Assembly: GCA_900540475.1 (NCBI GenBank) | Contig: UQGG01000032.1 | Location: forward strand, 21,899 to 85,898 | DNA from: an uncultured Robinsoniella sp. | GTDB taxonomy: Bacteria > Bacillota > Clostridia > Lachnospirales > Lachnospiraceae | Direction of reading: 5' to 3' | Length of the DNA stretch: 64,000 bases | Shown: positions 28,348-36,194 of the stretch, piece by piece | How positions within the stretch are numbered: position 1 is the stretch's first letter | Layout of the letters: each line of letters starts with the position of its first letter | The notes under the pieces: generated by a model | Seen by the model: the letters and a program-made list of their open reading frames with translations, nothing else | What the model was told of the DNA's origin: nothing | Database searches by the model: none | Translations under genes and position numbers: made by a program

Positions 28348-29217
28348 TCAGCTGTCACCTGGATTTTCAATTTGAATCTTTGATTTTACATTTTTAGCCC
28401 CGTTAATCTCCAGAACAACCTGAATCTTTCCTGCCTTGTATTCGGTAAGGGGATACACCAGAGGCTCCTTTAAATTACTCACATCAATGATTTCCTCTTT
28501 CTCATCCTGAATAATATGCATGAGCAGCTGACCTTCTTCACTGCTGACCTGGGCATGCAGCACTGCCTGATTGTCATCAATCCTAAATTTTGCACTCTTG
28601 CGGAATCCCTCCGATGCGTATTTAAAGCTTAAGTTCCAGTCATCACCCCATTTATTTTCAATGGAAGCCATGATAATGCCGGTGTTCCAGGTGTTTTTAT
28701 CCAGGAAGTCATCCGTGGTAAATGCCAGGACAATGAAAGAAATCAAACATCCAAGCATCAGGATTCCTGACAGGATCGCCGCTATGATAAATCCAAAACC
28801 TTTACTTGATTTCTCCACTGCCATTTCCCCCTGACGTCCCTGATTTTCTTCGCCGCAGTTCTCACAGTATCTGGCTGACTGCCTGATCCGGTATCCACAA
28901 TTTCTGCATAAAATCCTGTTTTCACCTCTGGTAACCATATAGATAATCAAGCCTAAAATCGGGGTTGCAATGAACACGATGATCATCCAGAGCAGTCCAT
29001 TTTCTCCCCTTTTTATACAATCCCGATAGATCCAGATGCAGATACACACATAGACCAGCAGTGCACATAAAAGCCCGCCAAACAAGAGTCCGCCCGCAAG
29101 CAAGCTGATGGTTCCTATCCCTTCTTTCACTCCCCATACTGCCACCCGCAGGATAATTGCTGCAATTAAAACCACAATTCCAATGATGATATACTTTTTC
29201 TTTTTATCAGAATTCAT
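28348..29217 (-). CDS. Membrane protein with phospholipase-D-nuclease-N-like region and zinc ribbon
   Basis: 289 residues. About four membrane helices surround a cytoplasmic zinc ribbon (CRNCGYRIRQSARYCENCG). A C-terminal helix leads to an extracellular domain of about 110 residues that looks beta-rich. The N-terminal GLLWMIIVFIATPILGLIIYM segment resembles PLDc_N-type short membrane domains. It overlaps the upstream 160-residue gene by four bases, in an operon with an ECF sigma factor, so it may be a target or part of the signal-sensing complex. Its function is unknown. Confidence 0.6.
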   Translation of the reverse strand: MNSDKKKKYIIIGIVVLIAAIILRVAVWGVKEGIGTISLLAGGLLFGGLLCALLVYVCICIWIYRDCIKRGENGLLWMIIVFIATPILGLIIYMVTRGENRILCRNCGYRIRQSARYCENCGEENQGRQGEMAVEKSSKGFGFIIAAILSGILMLGCLISFIVLAFTTDDFLDKNTWNTGIIMASIENKWGDDWNLSFKYASEGFRKSAKFRIDDNQAVLHAQVSSEEGQLLMHIIQDEKEEIIDVSNLKEPLVYPLTEYKAGKIQVVLEINGAKNVKSKIQIENPGDS

Positions 29218-29696
29218 GCTTTGTCCCCTCCTTTTTCAAAAACCAGAACCATCTTTTCTTTTAAATCAGAAAACCACATGCCAGCGGCTGTAAGCGCCAC
29301 GCCTGCAAGAACCATATAAATGCAGGCACTCATGACCAGCTTTGCCAGTAACATGTTCGGAATTAAAAAGTATCCCAGAAATGCCAGCAGTCCAAACAGC
29401 AGTCCATTTAAAAGCATGGGAAGAAACCACAGTGAAATGGTTCTGGCACCTGCAGCCGATTTCAAATATGCTTCTTTTTCCCTGACCTGCCTCATCAGGA
29501 TTTTATTGAGATTATCATCCGGCTTCTCAGAAGATGCCATGGCATTTTTAATCTCTTCTCCCAAACGGTCATTGAGCTGCGGTTCTCTTTGATCCTGTTC
29601 TCTTTGATCTTGGTACCTTTGACCCTGGTATCTATCATTCAGATTTCTATCATTTTGTTGTCTCTTATTCTGTTGTCTATCATCCTGCATACTCAT
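29214..29696 (-). CDS. Small membrane protein after ECF sigma factor, possible anti-sigma factor
   Basis: 160 residues. A strongly polar N-terminus rich in Gln, Arg, Asp and Asn (about 1-45, repeating DRYQGQRYQDQREQDQ-like units) precedes a helical segment and two membrane helices (about 88-112 and 118-140). It overlaps the sigma factor gene by 17 bases and the next gene by 4 bases. Position and topology fit an anti-sigma factor or sensor partner, but no zinc-binding anti-sigma motif is present, so the role is inferred. Confidence 0.55.
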   Translation of the reverse strand: MSMQDDRQQNKRQQNDRNLNDRYQGQRYQDQREQDQREPQLNDRLGEEIKNAMASSEKPDDNLNKILMRQVREKEAYLKSAAGARTISLWFLPMLLNGLLFGLLAFLGYFLIPNMLLAKLVMSACIYMVLAGVALTAAGMWFSDLKEKMVLVFEKGGDKA

Positions 29697-30210
29697 ACCC
29701 CTGTTCCTCCAATCTTTTCTTAATAATGCTGCGGGCTTTATGCAGCCTGCTCTTTATGGTACCCGTAGGTTTTTTCATAATCTTTCCGATCTCCTCCAGC
29801 GAAACCTCACAGGTATAATAGAGAATCACCGGTATCCGAAACTTCTCCGGCAGTTCCTCCATAATCTTTCGCAGCACCCCGTCCCGGATTCGTGCCAGAA
29901 CTTCACTTTCCAGATCAACCTGGTCTGCCGCCAGATTTTCATTGTCGTCATCCAGGGATACACTTGGGGCAATCCGGCTGTGCCTTGCCATTTTCCGCAC
30001 TTCATTCATCCACAGTCCATTTGTAACAGAAAATAAAAATGCTTTCGGATTTCCATCCCGGTTCACTTCCACCGAAAGTTCCAGAACTTTTAAAAATGTC
30101 TTCTGATACAAATCCTCCGCATCTGCCCGGTTTCTGCATAACCTGGAACAAAACCGGTATACATCCGTTCCATATTGCTCAATCAAAACTTCTACCTGAT
30201 CTGCAAGCAC
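29680..30210 (-). CDS. ECF-type RNA polymerase sigma factor
   Basis: 176 residues with sigma region 2 (YRFCSRLCRNRADAEDLYQKTFLKVLE) and region 4 (RIPVILYYTCEVSLEEIGKIMKKPTGTIKSRLHKAR). A GTG at 30210 is chosen because AAGGAGG is seven bases upstream; an in-frame GTG two codons earlier would sit too close to that site. It leads a three-gene operon with two membrane proteins. The upstream region contains GAACCC and TATAAT on the minus strand, which may be an autoregulated promoter. Confidence 0.88.
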   Translation of the reverse strand: MLADQVEVLIEQYGTDVYRFCSRLCRNRADAEDLYQKTFLKVLELSVEVNRDGNPKAFLFSVTNGLWMNEVRKMARHSRIAPSVSLDDDNENLAADQVDLESEVLARIRDGVLRKIMEELPEKFRIPVILYYTCEVSLEEIGKIMKKPTGTIKSRLHKARSIIKKRLEEQGYEYAG

Positions 30211-30303
30211 ATCCACACCTCCTTTTTACCCTGCTATTATATAATCGTCATAACTTTCGGTGGGGTTCATTTTATTTTCATTTATTTTTGAATTCATAAA
30301 GAT

Positions 30304-30361
30304 AGCCCCGGATTTCCTGATGTTTCAAAACTTCCTTGAAACAAACAGAAAAACCGGGGCT
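30304..30361 (-). terminator. AGCCCCGG/CCGGGGCT hairpin after the AIM24 gene
   Basis: Eight-base perfect arms plus an inner TGTTTCAA/TTGAAACA stem, 53 bases after the stop of the gene ending at 30415 and before the sigma factor promoter. Confidence 0.65.
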
Positions 30362-30414
30362 TCCATCTGAATAACATCCTTAGCTGCAGTCTCTTTATTT
30401 CTATCCTGTCACCC

Positions 30415-31098
30415 TTAGCTGCTCTGGTTCGGTATATAAGTCCGTATCCTGCCCACAAATTCTGAAAAGTTCTGTGTCTGCAGCACGACTCTTCCCGGTC
30501 CGGTAAGTCTAGTAATAAATAAGCCTTCACCACCCAGGAAAATGTTCATGCCTCCGCGCATCATTTCCACTTCATACCGCACCGTGTTTTCAAATGCCAC
30601 TAAATTTCCGGTGTCAACCTTAAGGACTTCACCCGGCGCCAGCACCTTTTCCACCTTATTGCCATCCACTTCTAAAAATGCCATGCCGTTTCCGGACATT
30701 TCCTGCAGGATAAACCCTTCGCCCCCAAAGAAACCGGCTGACATCTTTTTCGTAAAGACTGCCCTTACATCTACCATGTTCTGAGCGCACAAAAATGCTC
30801 CCTTTTGGCAGATCAGGCTTCCATAAGTACTCAGATCCACCGGAAGAATTTCTCCCGGAACCGTAGCGGAAAATCCGATGGTAACACCATCCTGCATAGC
30901 TGAATAGGTGGTCATAAAAAAGGATTCTCCGGAAAACATCCTTCCCAATCCCTTCATAATCCCGCCTCTGGCATTTGTAGTCATATCAATTCCTTCACTC
31001 ATCCAGGACATGCCGCCAGACTGGGTATAAATGGCTTCTCCCTGTCTGAGTCGCATTTCCACTGCCGGCATAACCTCTCCGATCAATCTGTATTCCAT
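30415..31098 (-). CDS. AIM24/TIGR00266-family protein
   Basis: 227 residues, all-beta, without membrane segments. The internal repeated pattern QSGGMSWMSEGIDM, AGGIMKGLGRMFSGE, GGEGFILQEMSGNG and GGEGLFITRLTGPG matches the AIM24/TIGR00266 family, a double-stranded beta-helix fold. Its biochemical role is not established. The start at 31098 is behind GGAGGTAAAAAG. It is a single gene bounded by hairpins on both sides. Confidence 0.85.
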   Translation of the reverse strand: MEYRLIGEVMPAVEMRLRQGEAIYTQSGGMSWMSEGIDMTTNARGGIMKGLGRMFSGESFFMTTYSAMQDGVTIGFSATVPGEILPVDLSTYGSLICQKGAFLCAQNMVDVRAVFTKKMSAGFFGGEGFILQEMSGNGMAFLEVDGNKVEKVLAPGEVLKVDTGNLVAFENTVRYEVEMMRGGMNIFLGGEGLFITRLTGPGRVVLQTQNFSEFVGRIRTYIPNQSS

Positions 31099-31236
31099 AC
31101 TTTTTACCTCCTTAAATATATTATAAAAATGCAATAATCCTTCCTGCGTCATCTATATTTTCTATCTTATCTGCCTTACCGATCATCTCTTTCCCAACCA
31201 GTTTACCATGACCGCATATAAATTTCCACAAAAATA

Positions 31237-31268
31237 AGAGCTGCTACCCATAATCGGGGAACAGCCCT
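31237..31268 (-). terminator. Intrinsic terminator of the URO-D/thioredoxin gene
   Basis: Stem of the form AGGGCTGTTCCC with GGGTAGCAGCTCT, followed on the minus strand by TATTTTTG. It begins within 20 bases of the stop codon at 31285. Confidence 0.75.
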
Positions 31269-31284
31269 CACACATTACCTTCAC

Positions 31285-32640
31285 TTAACAGCTTTTTTTA
31301 TCTACAGCAGCCTGGAAACATGCAGTCAGCTCTGCATTATCCGGCAGAATACTTTCATATTTCACTTCGCCGTCCACACAGATTGTCGGTACATTCTTAG
31401 CACCTAATTTCATCATGCAGGCAACGCCTTCTTTTTCTTTGATCTTATGCTCGATGATCTTTACTTTATCACCCAATGGTGCAGCTGCGGTATAAACGGC
31501 TTCCATATTGTACTGGCAAGCAGCACAGGATTCGGAATCCAGTGTAATACAGTCTATAATGACCTGTTTTTCGCTTGCATAATCCGGTAATTCATAGTCT
31601 ACACCTGCCATAACATCTTCGCCTTCAAAGATCTCTTCGATATTGCCGTGTACAGTGCTGGTAACAGCCTGAACGTTAGCAACCGGAGTTGCATAAGGCA
31701 TATCACAGCCAGGAGCCAGGATATATCCTGTTTTACCGCCGATATTCATACAGTTTGTAGCATCCCTCACATTGTCATAAGGAGTTCCAAAGAGCATGGT
31801 CAGGGTCAGTTTGATATTACCGCCTACAGATACCTTGTATGGTTTACAGGTCTCCACTACATACTCCAGCGGAATATTTTCGTCTATGGAAATATTATCA
31901 CAATGGGTCTGGCACATTGCTTCAATATTACGTTTTGCATTACCACAAACGAAGAAGGAGCCCAGTTTGCCTCTTTCACGAATGTAATCAAATACAGGTG
32001 TTACATAGGGTGTTACAAATTCCTCAAAGTTATCAGGAGAAATCTGAGAAGTCATAGGATCAACGATTGCTACGATATCCACACCGGCATCGATATACAT
32101 TTTTGCAGTATTGATCGCTACCTTCTGGCAGAATTCCATTAATTCCTCCACCTCTTCCGGTTCATCCAGCATATCATAGAAGATATCGGTTCCTTTTAAA
32201 TGAAGTGCCAGAGTAAAGGGTCCTGTGATTAATCCGTAAACTGCACATTTATCACCAATTGCTTCCACAATGCGTCTTGTAGCGTCCATTGCTATTGGGA
32301 AACGTCCATCTTCCTCTGTTGGGATCTTCAGATCCTCCAGCGTCTTGCCCTGCTCTAAGATATGGCTGGATACTGCAGGCGGATTATCCTTTGCATAAGT
32401 CAGGTTACATCCCATAGCCTCTGCTTCCAGCTGAAGGTCAAATAATGCAGGAATCCCGTCTGGCTGATACAATTCTACTGCCTTTAATACTCCATTTACG
32501 ATATGATCTGCACTTTTAAAGAATTCCTCACAATTTACATCTATCAGACTTGCTGCGTGGCATCCTACAAAAGGAACCCAGGGTATACGGTCTACTTCTT
32601 TGCACTGCATAGCACGAAATACTAATTCTCTTGAATTCAT
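31285..32640 (-). CDS. URO-D-fold methyltransferase fused to a thioredoxin-like domain
   Basis: 451 residues. Residues ~1-345 are a uroporphyrinogen-decarboxylase-fold methyltransferase of the MtaA/CmuA group (YGLITGPFTLALHLKGTDIF, DPMTSQISP, APGCDMPYATP). The usual zinc motif H-x-C is F-V-C here (FFVCGN), so one family ligand is missing, while the distal Cys in APGCDMP is kept. Residues ~365-451 form a thioredoxin/glutaredoxin-like fold with active site CAACQ and a cis-Pro-like VPTICVDG. Such enzymes normally move methyl groups between a corrinoid and a thiol. The fused redox domain could supply or regenerate the thiol. The start at 32640 is behind AAAGGAGA. It follows the lipoate-ligase operon on the same strand, with its own promoter-like sequence. 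Confidence 0.8.
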   Translation of the reverse strand: MNSRELVFRAMQCKEVDRIPWVPFVGCHAASLIDVNCEEFFKSADHIVNGVLKAVELYQPDGIPALFDLQLEAEAMGCNLTYAKDNPPAVSSHILEQGKTLEDLKIPTEEDGRFPIAMDATRRIVEAIGDKCAVYGLITGPFTLALHLKGTDIFYDMLDEPEEVEELMEFCQKVAINTAKMYIDAGVDIVAIVDPMTSQISPDNFEEFVTPYVTPVFDYIRERGKLGSFFVCGNAKRNIEAMCQTHCDNISIDENIPLEYVVETCKPYKVSVGGNIKLTLTMLFGTPYDNVRDATNCMNIGGKTGYILAPGCDMPYATPVANVQAVTSTVHGNIEEIFEGEDVMAGVDYELPDYASEKQVIIDCITLDSESCAACQYNMEAVYTAAAPLGDKVKIIEHKIKEKEGVACMMKLGAKNVPTICVDGEVKYESILPDNAELTACFQAAVDKKSC

Positions 32641-32798
32641 TCTCTTAATCTCCTTTATGTATTTTTCATATCTATTTTTATTTCTAACGACTGTTAATAC
32701 GGATCTGAAAATTGCTTCTGACAGTTATGCATTTCAATTTGGCACTTTCAAATACGCACTGATACCGCCTGCGGATTAACGGCATCAACCATACACTC

Positions 32799-32804
32799 AT
32801 TATA
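32799..32804 (-). promoter_or_regulatory. Extended -10 box upstream of URO-D/thioredoxin gene
   Basis: TGATATAAT on the minus strand, leaving a leader of about 150 bases that contains a TGCCG/CGGTA stem. No clear -35 is seen. The 215-base gap holds nothing else recognisable. Confidence 0.4.
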
Positions 32805-32855
32805 TCAGCAAGTCAAAATTTATTTTGAAAAAATCATAGTTATTTGGTAATAATT

Positions 32856-33872
32856 TTAGTAAAAACATTCCATCAGTTCCTCTTTTGTAATATTGCCAAA
32901 ATATTTTACAAGGGGTACGTGCTCCAATACCCCTTCTAACACCTCCCGCCTGTATTCCAATCCGATCAGCATATTTTCAATGTCAGATGCAGGACAGAGG
33001 GCAAGAAAATCGCCGCTGATTTTACATGCGGTAATCATTCCTTTTTTGATTAACATCTCTACCGTCACTTTTCCATTGGTAAACCGCTTTTCTTTCCTGT
33101 GGTTAAACATGGGGGAGCGTCCATAATTCCAATCCCTGGACGCATATTTGTGAAGTGCCAGTTCCTCTGTCTCTGCCAGAATCCCAGGTGTGATTTCCAC
33201 CTTTGTGATACCCCCTGCTTCCTTTTCAAAATAAGTGCGCAGGTAATCCCGGAATTGCAGTACACTCATCCCCTGGTCATCCAGGTAGTCCTTTATATTG
33301 CCGATTCTGCTCTTCACCGACTTCACACCTTTTGAGGATAACTTATCCTGGCTGACATTTAAGAGCTCTGCTGCCTGCGCAAGATCTGCACAAAATAAAA
33401 GCGTACCATGATGGAGTATCCGGTTCTGGTGCAGTGCCTGGGCATTGCCGGATACCTTCTTGCCATCCGCCGTAATATCATTTCTGCCGCTTTTCACGGC
33501 TGGTACTCCCAATGTCTGTAAGGCTTCTATAACTGGTTCCAGGAATCTCTCATAGGATATATCCATATCTTCATCTGCTGTGGTAATAAATGAAAAGTTC
33601 AGATTCCCCAGATCATGGAATACGGCGCCGCCGCCGGTATTTCTGCGCACCACTTTTGTTCCGTGCTTTTCCACTGCTTCCTCATTGATTTCTTCCAGCG
33701 TATTCTGGTGTTTTCCAATGATAATGCTATTTTCATTCTGCCATAACATCAGTATGTCCGCATCGGGATAAACTGCCGTCTTGTGATAGAAAAAATATTC
33801 TTCCAGTGCCAGATTTATACAGGGATCTGTAAACGGGCTTTCTACATATAACATGCCGTCTCTTCTATTCAT
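32856..33872 (-). CDS. lplA: Lipoate-protein ligase A family protein
   Basis: 338 residues of the BPL/LplA fold. Recognisable pieces are NLALEEYFF, LWQNENSIIIGKHQNT, the RRNTGGGAVFHDLGNLNFSF substrate loop, VSGNAQALHQNRILHHGTLLF, and a C-terminal accessory domain. It attaches lipoate to a Lys of an acceptor domain using ATP. The ATG at 33872 overlaps the CobW stop by eight bases; a second ATG at 33854 is possible. The acceptor is probably the free lipoyl-domain protein two genes upstream, because no 2-oxo-acid dehydrogenase or glycine-cleavage genes are present. Confidence 0.9.
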   Translation of the reverse strand: MNRRDGMLYVESPFTDPCINLALEEYFFYHKTAVYPDADILMLWQNENSIIIGKHQNTLEEINEEAVEKHGTKVVRRNTGGGAVFHDLGNLNFSFITTADEDMDISYERFLEPVIEALQTLGVPAVKSGRNDITADGKKVSGNAQALHQNRILHHGTLLFCADLAQAAELLNVSQDKLSSKGVKSVKSRIGNIKDYLDDQGMSVLQFRDYLRTYFEKEAGGITKVEITPGILAETEELALHKYASRDWNYGRSPMFNHRKEKRFTNGKVTVEMLIKKGMITACKISGDFLALCPASDIENMLIGLEYRREVLEGVLEHVPLVKYFGNITKEELMECFY

Positions 33873-34830
33873 AGATCTCACACGCTTCCTTGCAGGTTGA
33901 TTTCCAGGTATCCTCCAGCGTCTCTTCAAATTCCTCAGGACCATTGCCGATGACCACAAGCTTCGTATGTGTAATTACATCCCTTTTTCCCGCTTTAAAA
34001 GGCTTAATTTCCAGATAGTCTCCTACCCCGTCCACCTGGATCCATCCTTCCTGCGTATCTGCGATTCCTTTTATACGCAGTGCCATAGGCTGCATTTTTT
34101 TCACGAACTGCTCCAGATCCGGCTTATTTACTTTTGTCCCGCATTCCAGGGAATAAGTCGCCGGACGGTTCCAGGGTTGATTGCTGGTCTCACCCACATA
34201 TCCGTTATCGATTAGTTTTTCATCCAGTAACCCCAGGGGAACCTGTGCAAACATCGTTTCGTACAGGTATGCTTTGGGATTCAATTCCCGGATTTTTCCT
34301 TTGATCTTCTCTATGGTCACCTGATTCACCAGATCCACTTTATTAATCACAATAAAGTTACTGGATGCAATCTGATTCTGCACCGGTGCCAATACCTGCA
34401 CATGACGCAGGAACGTAACGCTGTCCGTAATGCAGACTGCCCCCCGGTACCGATAAGGGCGGGCATCCGAATCTTTCTGGGAACGGCTTACCATATGTTC
34501 CATTTCCTGAAGAAGCAGATGCATATTGGAAGGATCCGCCATGCCGGAGTTCTCAATCAGCAGGATATCTATATCTTCCTTTGAAAAACCAATGAGGGTT
34601 TTTACAAATCCACCTTTTAAACAGGCACAGAATATGGAACCGTTATTGATCTCCACCAGTTGAATGCCTTCCTTTTCCACCAGCATGCCGTCAATTCCCA
34701 GGCTGCCAAATTCATTAATAATGACCCCAATCTTCTTATTGGGCAGTGCCTGGAGAAGTTTCTGCAAAAAGGTTGTCTTACCTGCCCCCAGAAAACCGGA
34801 TATCAGATATAAATCAATCTCTTTTTTCAT
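33865..34830 (-). CDS. CobW/COG0523-family GTPase (first copy)
   Basis: 321 residues. P-loop SGFLGAGKTTF, Walker-B-like region, INEFG and NKVDLV support GTP binding. The metal-binding loop typical of the family (G-C-x-C-C) reads GSIFCACLKGG here, so one Cys position differs. The C-terminal domain contains RIKGIADTQEGWIQVDGVGDY. Family members insert or deliver metals such as zinc or cobalt. Its ATG overlaps the stop of the lipoyl gene as ATGA, so translation is coupled. A metal-delivery role to the zinc- or cobalt-dependent methyl-transfer proteins of this locus is inferred. Confidence 0.85.
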   Translation of the reverse strand: MKKEIDLYLISGFLGAGKTTFLQKLLQALPNKKIGVIINEFGSLGIDGMLVEKEGIQLVEINNGSIFCACLKGGFVKTLIGFSKEDIDILLIENSGMADPSNMHLLLQEMEHMVSRSQKDSDARPYRYRGAVCITDSVTFLRHVQVLAPVQNQIASSNFIVINKVDLVNQVTIEKIKGKIRELNPKAYLYETMFAQVPLGLLDEKLIDNGYVGETSNQPWNRPATYSLECGTKVNKPDLEQFVKKMQPMALRIKGIADTQEGWIQVDGVGDYLEIKPFKAGKRDVITHTKLVVIGNGPEEFEETLEDTWKSTCKEACEIYE

Positions 34831-35132
34831 TCCTGCTCCTTTCCGTCTTCGATGTAACCCAGTATCTCCTGAAACGCAAACTCTTCTTCATCTTCAATAC
34901 ATATTTCGCACAGGGTGCCGCTGCAGGGTGCTGTAAATTCCAGAGCCTTCTTTTCTACTTCTCCCTCGCACACAGTCTCCCCTTCTTCCACTGCTTCCCC
35001 GATCTCTTTTAACCAGGTCAGCGTGCCGGTCTTAAAAGTCAGGTTCACCGGTCTGTCCTGACACGGACAGGGATGCTCCGGATCTTTTTTCGGCATTGCC
35101 TTTTTTGGTACGGTAATTTCTATTCGTGACAT
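34827..35132 (-). CDS. Free-standing lipoyl/biotinyl-attachment domain protein
   Basis: 101 residues. After a short Cys/Pro-rich stretch (KKDPEHPCPCQDRP) a lipoyl-type barrel follows, with LKEIGEAVEEGETVCEGEVEK, the probable modified Lys in EVEKKALEF, then TAPCSGTL. The context (lipoate ligase, no biotin enzyme) favours lipoylation of that Lys. It is neither fused to a dehydrogenase nor similar in order to glycine cleavage H. The start at 35132 is behind CAGGAGGAA; upstream in-frame sequence runs into a repeat. A carrier of a dithiol group is inferred. Confidence 0.8.
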   Translation of the reverse strand: MSRIEITVPKKAMPKKDPEHPCPCQDRPVNLTFKTGTLTWLKEIGEAVEEGETVCEGEVEKKALEFTAPCSGTLCEICIEDEEEFAFQEILGYIEDGKEQE

Positions 35133-35144
35133 TTTTTCCTCCTG

Positions 35145-35202
35145 GAGCGTGTTGGAAAATTGCTTTCTGCCAGCTGACAGGAATGAATATTCAAACACGC
35201 TC
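35145..35202. repeat. GAGCGTG-family element, 58-bp internally deleted copy
   Basis: Begins GAGCGTGTTGGAAAATTGC and ends CAAACACGCTC, matching both ends of the 160-bp copies with the centre missing. It lies between the DUF5714-like gene and the lipoyl gene and would form a hairpin in the transcript. Confidence 0.75.
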
Positions 35203-35228
35203 ATTGCTGTGATGGAACATGGATATAC

Positions 35229-35813
35229 CTATTCAAAGTATGGACAGGCTTTTCCTTTACATTCCTTATTATTCTTGTAGTATTTGCAAATCACCTTTTC
35301 CGGCTTTTCCAGTTCGATCCCAAGGTACTCCCGGATACTTTCAACCGCACTCTCTAAGGCGAGATAGGTATTCCGCTTGCAGCATCTGGGACCATCTACA
35401 CCGGAGATAGCAAGCAGCGCCCTGCCTACCGCTTGGTTGGTCCACGCCCAGGTTCCCTTTGAAAGCGGTGTCGTCTGGGTGTAAATACTTAAGAAGATTC
35501 CAACTCCCACTGCCGCTCCACAGGAGCCATAGAGTCCGCAAAACCCGCCCAGTACATTTTTCGCCCTGGACAGAGCTTCCCGAAGATCTTCTTCCAGAAC
35601 TGCCGTCTCATCTTCCTCTATCTTATGACAGGCAGTCAAAAGTACCCCTGGCATTAGATAGTGGTGGGGCGGGCAATGCATGGGAAGCCCTTCAATATCC
35701 ATCAGTTCTTCCGCCAGTTCCCAGATGGTTTTATTTTCACCTGATTCATAATATGTAAGCAGTTTCTCTGTCATTTTATCATAATAAATATCCAATTCAC
35801 TGTAATTTCCCAT
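35229..35813 (-). CDS. DUF5714-like Cys-rich protein
   Basis: 194 residues. Motifs are MHCPPHHYLMPGVLLTACHK, GGFCGLYGSCGAAVGVGIF, GPRCCKRNTYLA and a C-terminal cluster CKYYKNNKECKGKACPYF. Spaced His and Cys residues suggest a bound metal or iron-sulfur centre. I relate it to DUF5714 from memory of the HHY-PG-LLTA and CG-GAA-G-GI patterns. It is the first gene of the leftward lipoyl/CobW/LplA set. The start at 35813 is behind AAAGGG; a longer frame up to 35933 lacks a ribosome site. The biochemical role is unknown. Confidence 0.6.
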   Translation of the reverse strand: MGNYSELDIYYDKMTEKLLTYYESGENKTIWELAEELMDIEGLPMHCPPHHYLMPGVLLTACHKIEEDETAVLEEDLREALSRAKNVLGGFCGLYGSCGAAVGVGIFLSIYTQTTPLSKGTWAWTNQAVGRALLAISGVDGPRCCKRNTYLALESAVESIREYLGIELEKPEKVICKYYKNNKECKGKACPYFE

Positions 35814-36016
35814 ATCTTTACCCTTTGCATATAGCACACATCCTGCTATCGCCCTTTCTGTATTTATTATAAACTCACTGCCCGGAATAGAAAAGTAAAA
35901 AACCTGGATTATTGGGAAATTTTTTAGATTCATAGAAATTTTACTAAAAATCCAAAATTATGAAAAAATCCCTGGTGACGGAAACGCTATAATATATGTA
36001 GAAACAGAACTTACTA

Positions 36017-36175
36017 GAGCGTGCTTTAAAATTGCTTTCTGGCAGCTGTGCGTCACACTTTGTGGGAGATTTGTCCCGGATGAAGGGCGCGTAGCGGGCT
36101 ACGTAACCTGAATTCGGGGCAAATATGCCGCTAAGTGGGGCGTGCAGATGGCAGGAATGAATTTTAAACACGCTC
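36017..36175. repeat. GAGCGTG-family palindromic element, 159-bp copy
   Basis: Starts GAGCGTGCTTTAAAATTGC and ends GAATTTTAAACACGCTC, with the central palindrome CGTAGCGGGCTACG. TA precedes it. It sits between a TATAAT box at 35988-35993 and the ribosome site of the hydantoinase-like gene, so it is probably transcribed as part of the leader. The rest of the 381-base divergent gap shows no other clear feature. Confidence 0.8.
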
Positions 36176-36194
36176 ATGAATGGAGGATATTATC

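Noticed and set aside
31648..32142. 164-codon plus-strand frame opposite the URO-D/thioredoxin gene
   Set aside because: Shadow frame opposite a well-supported gene; no ribosome site.
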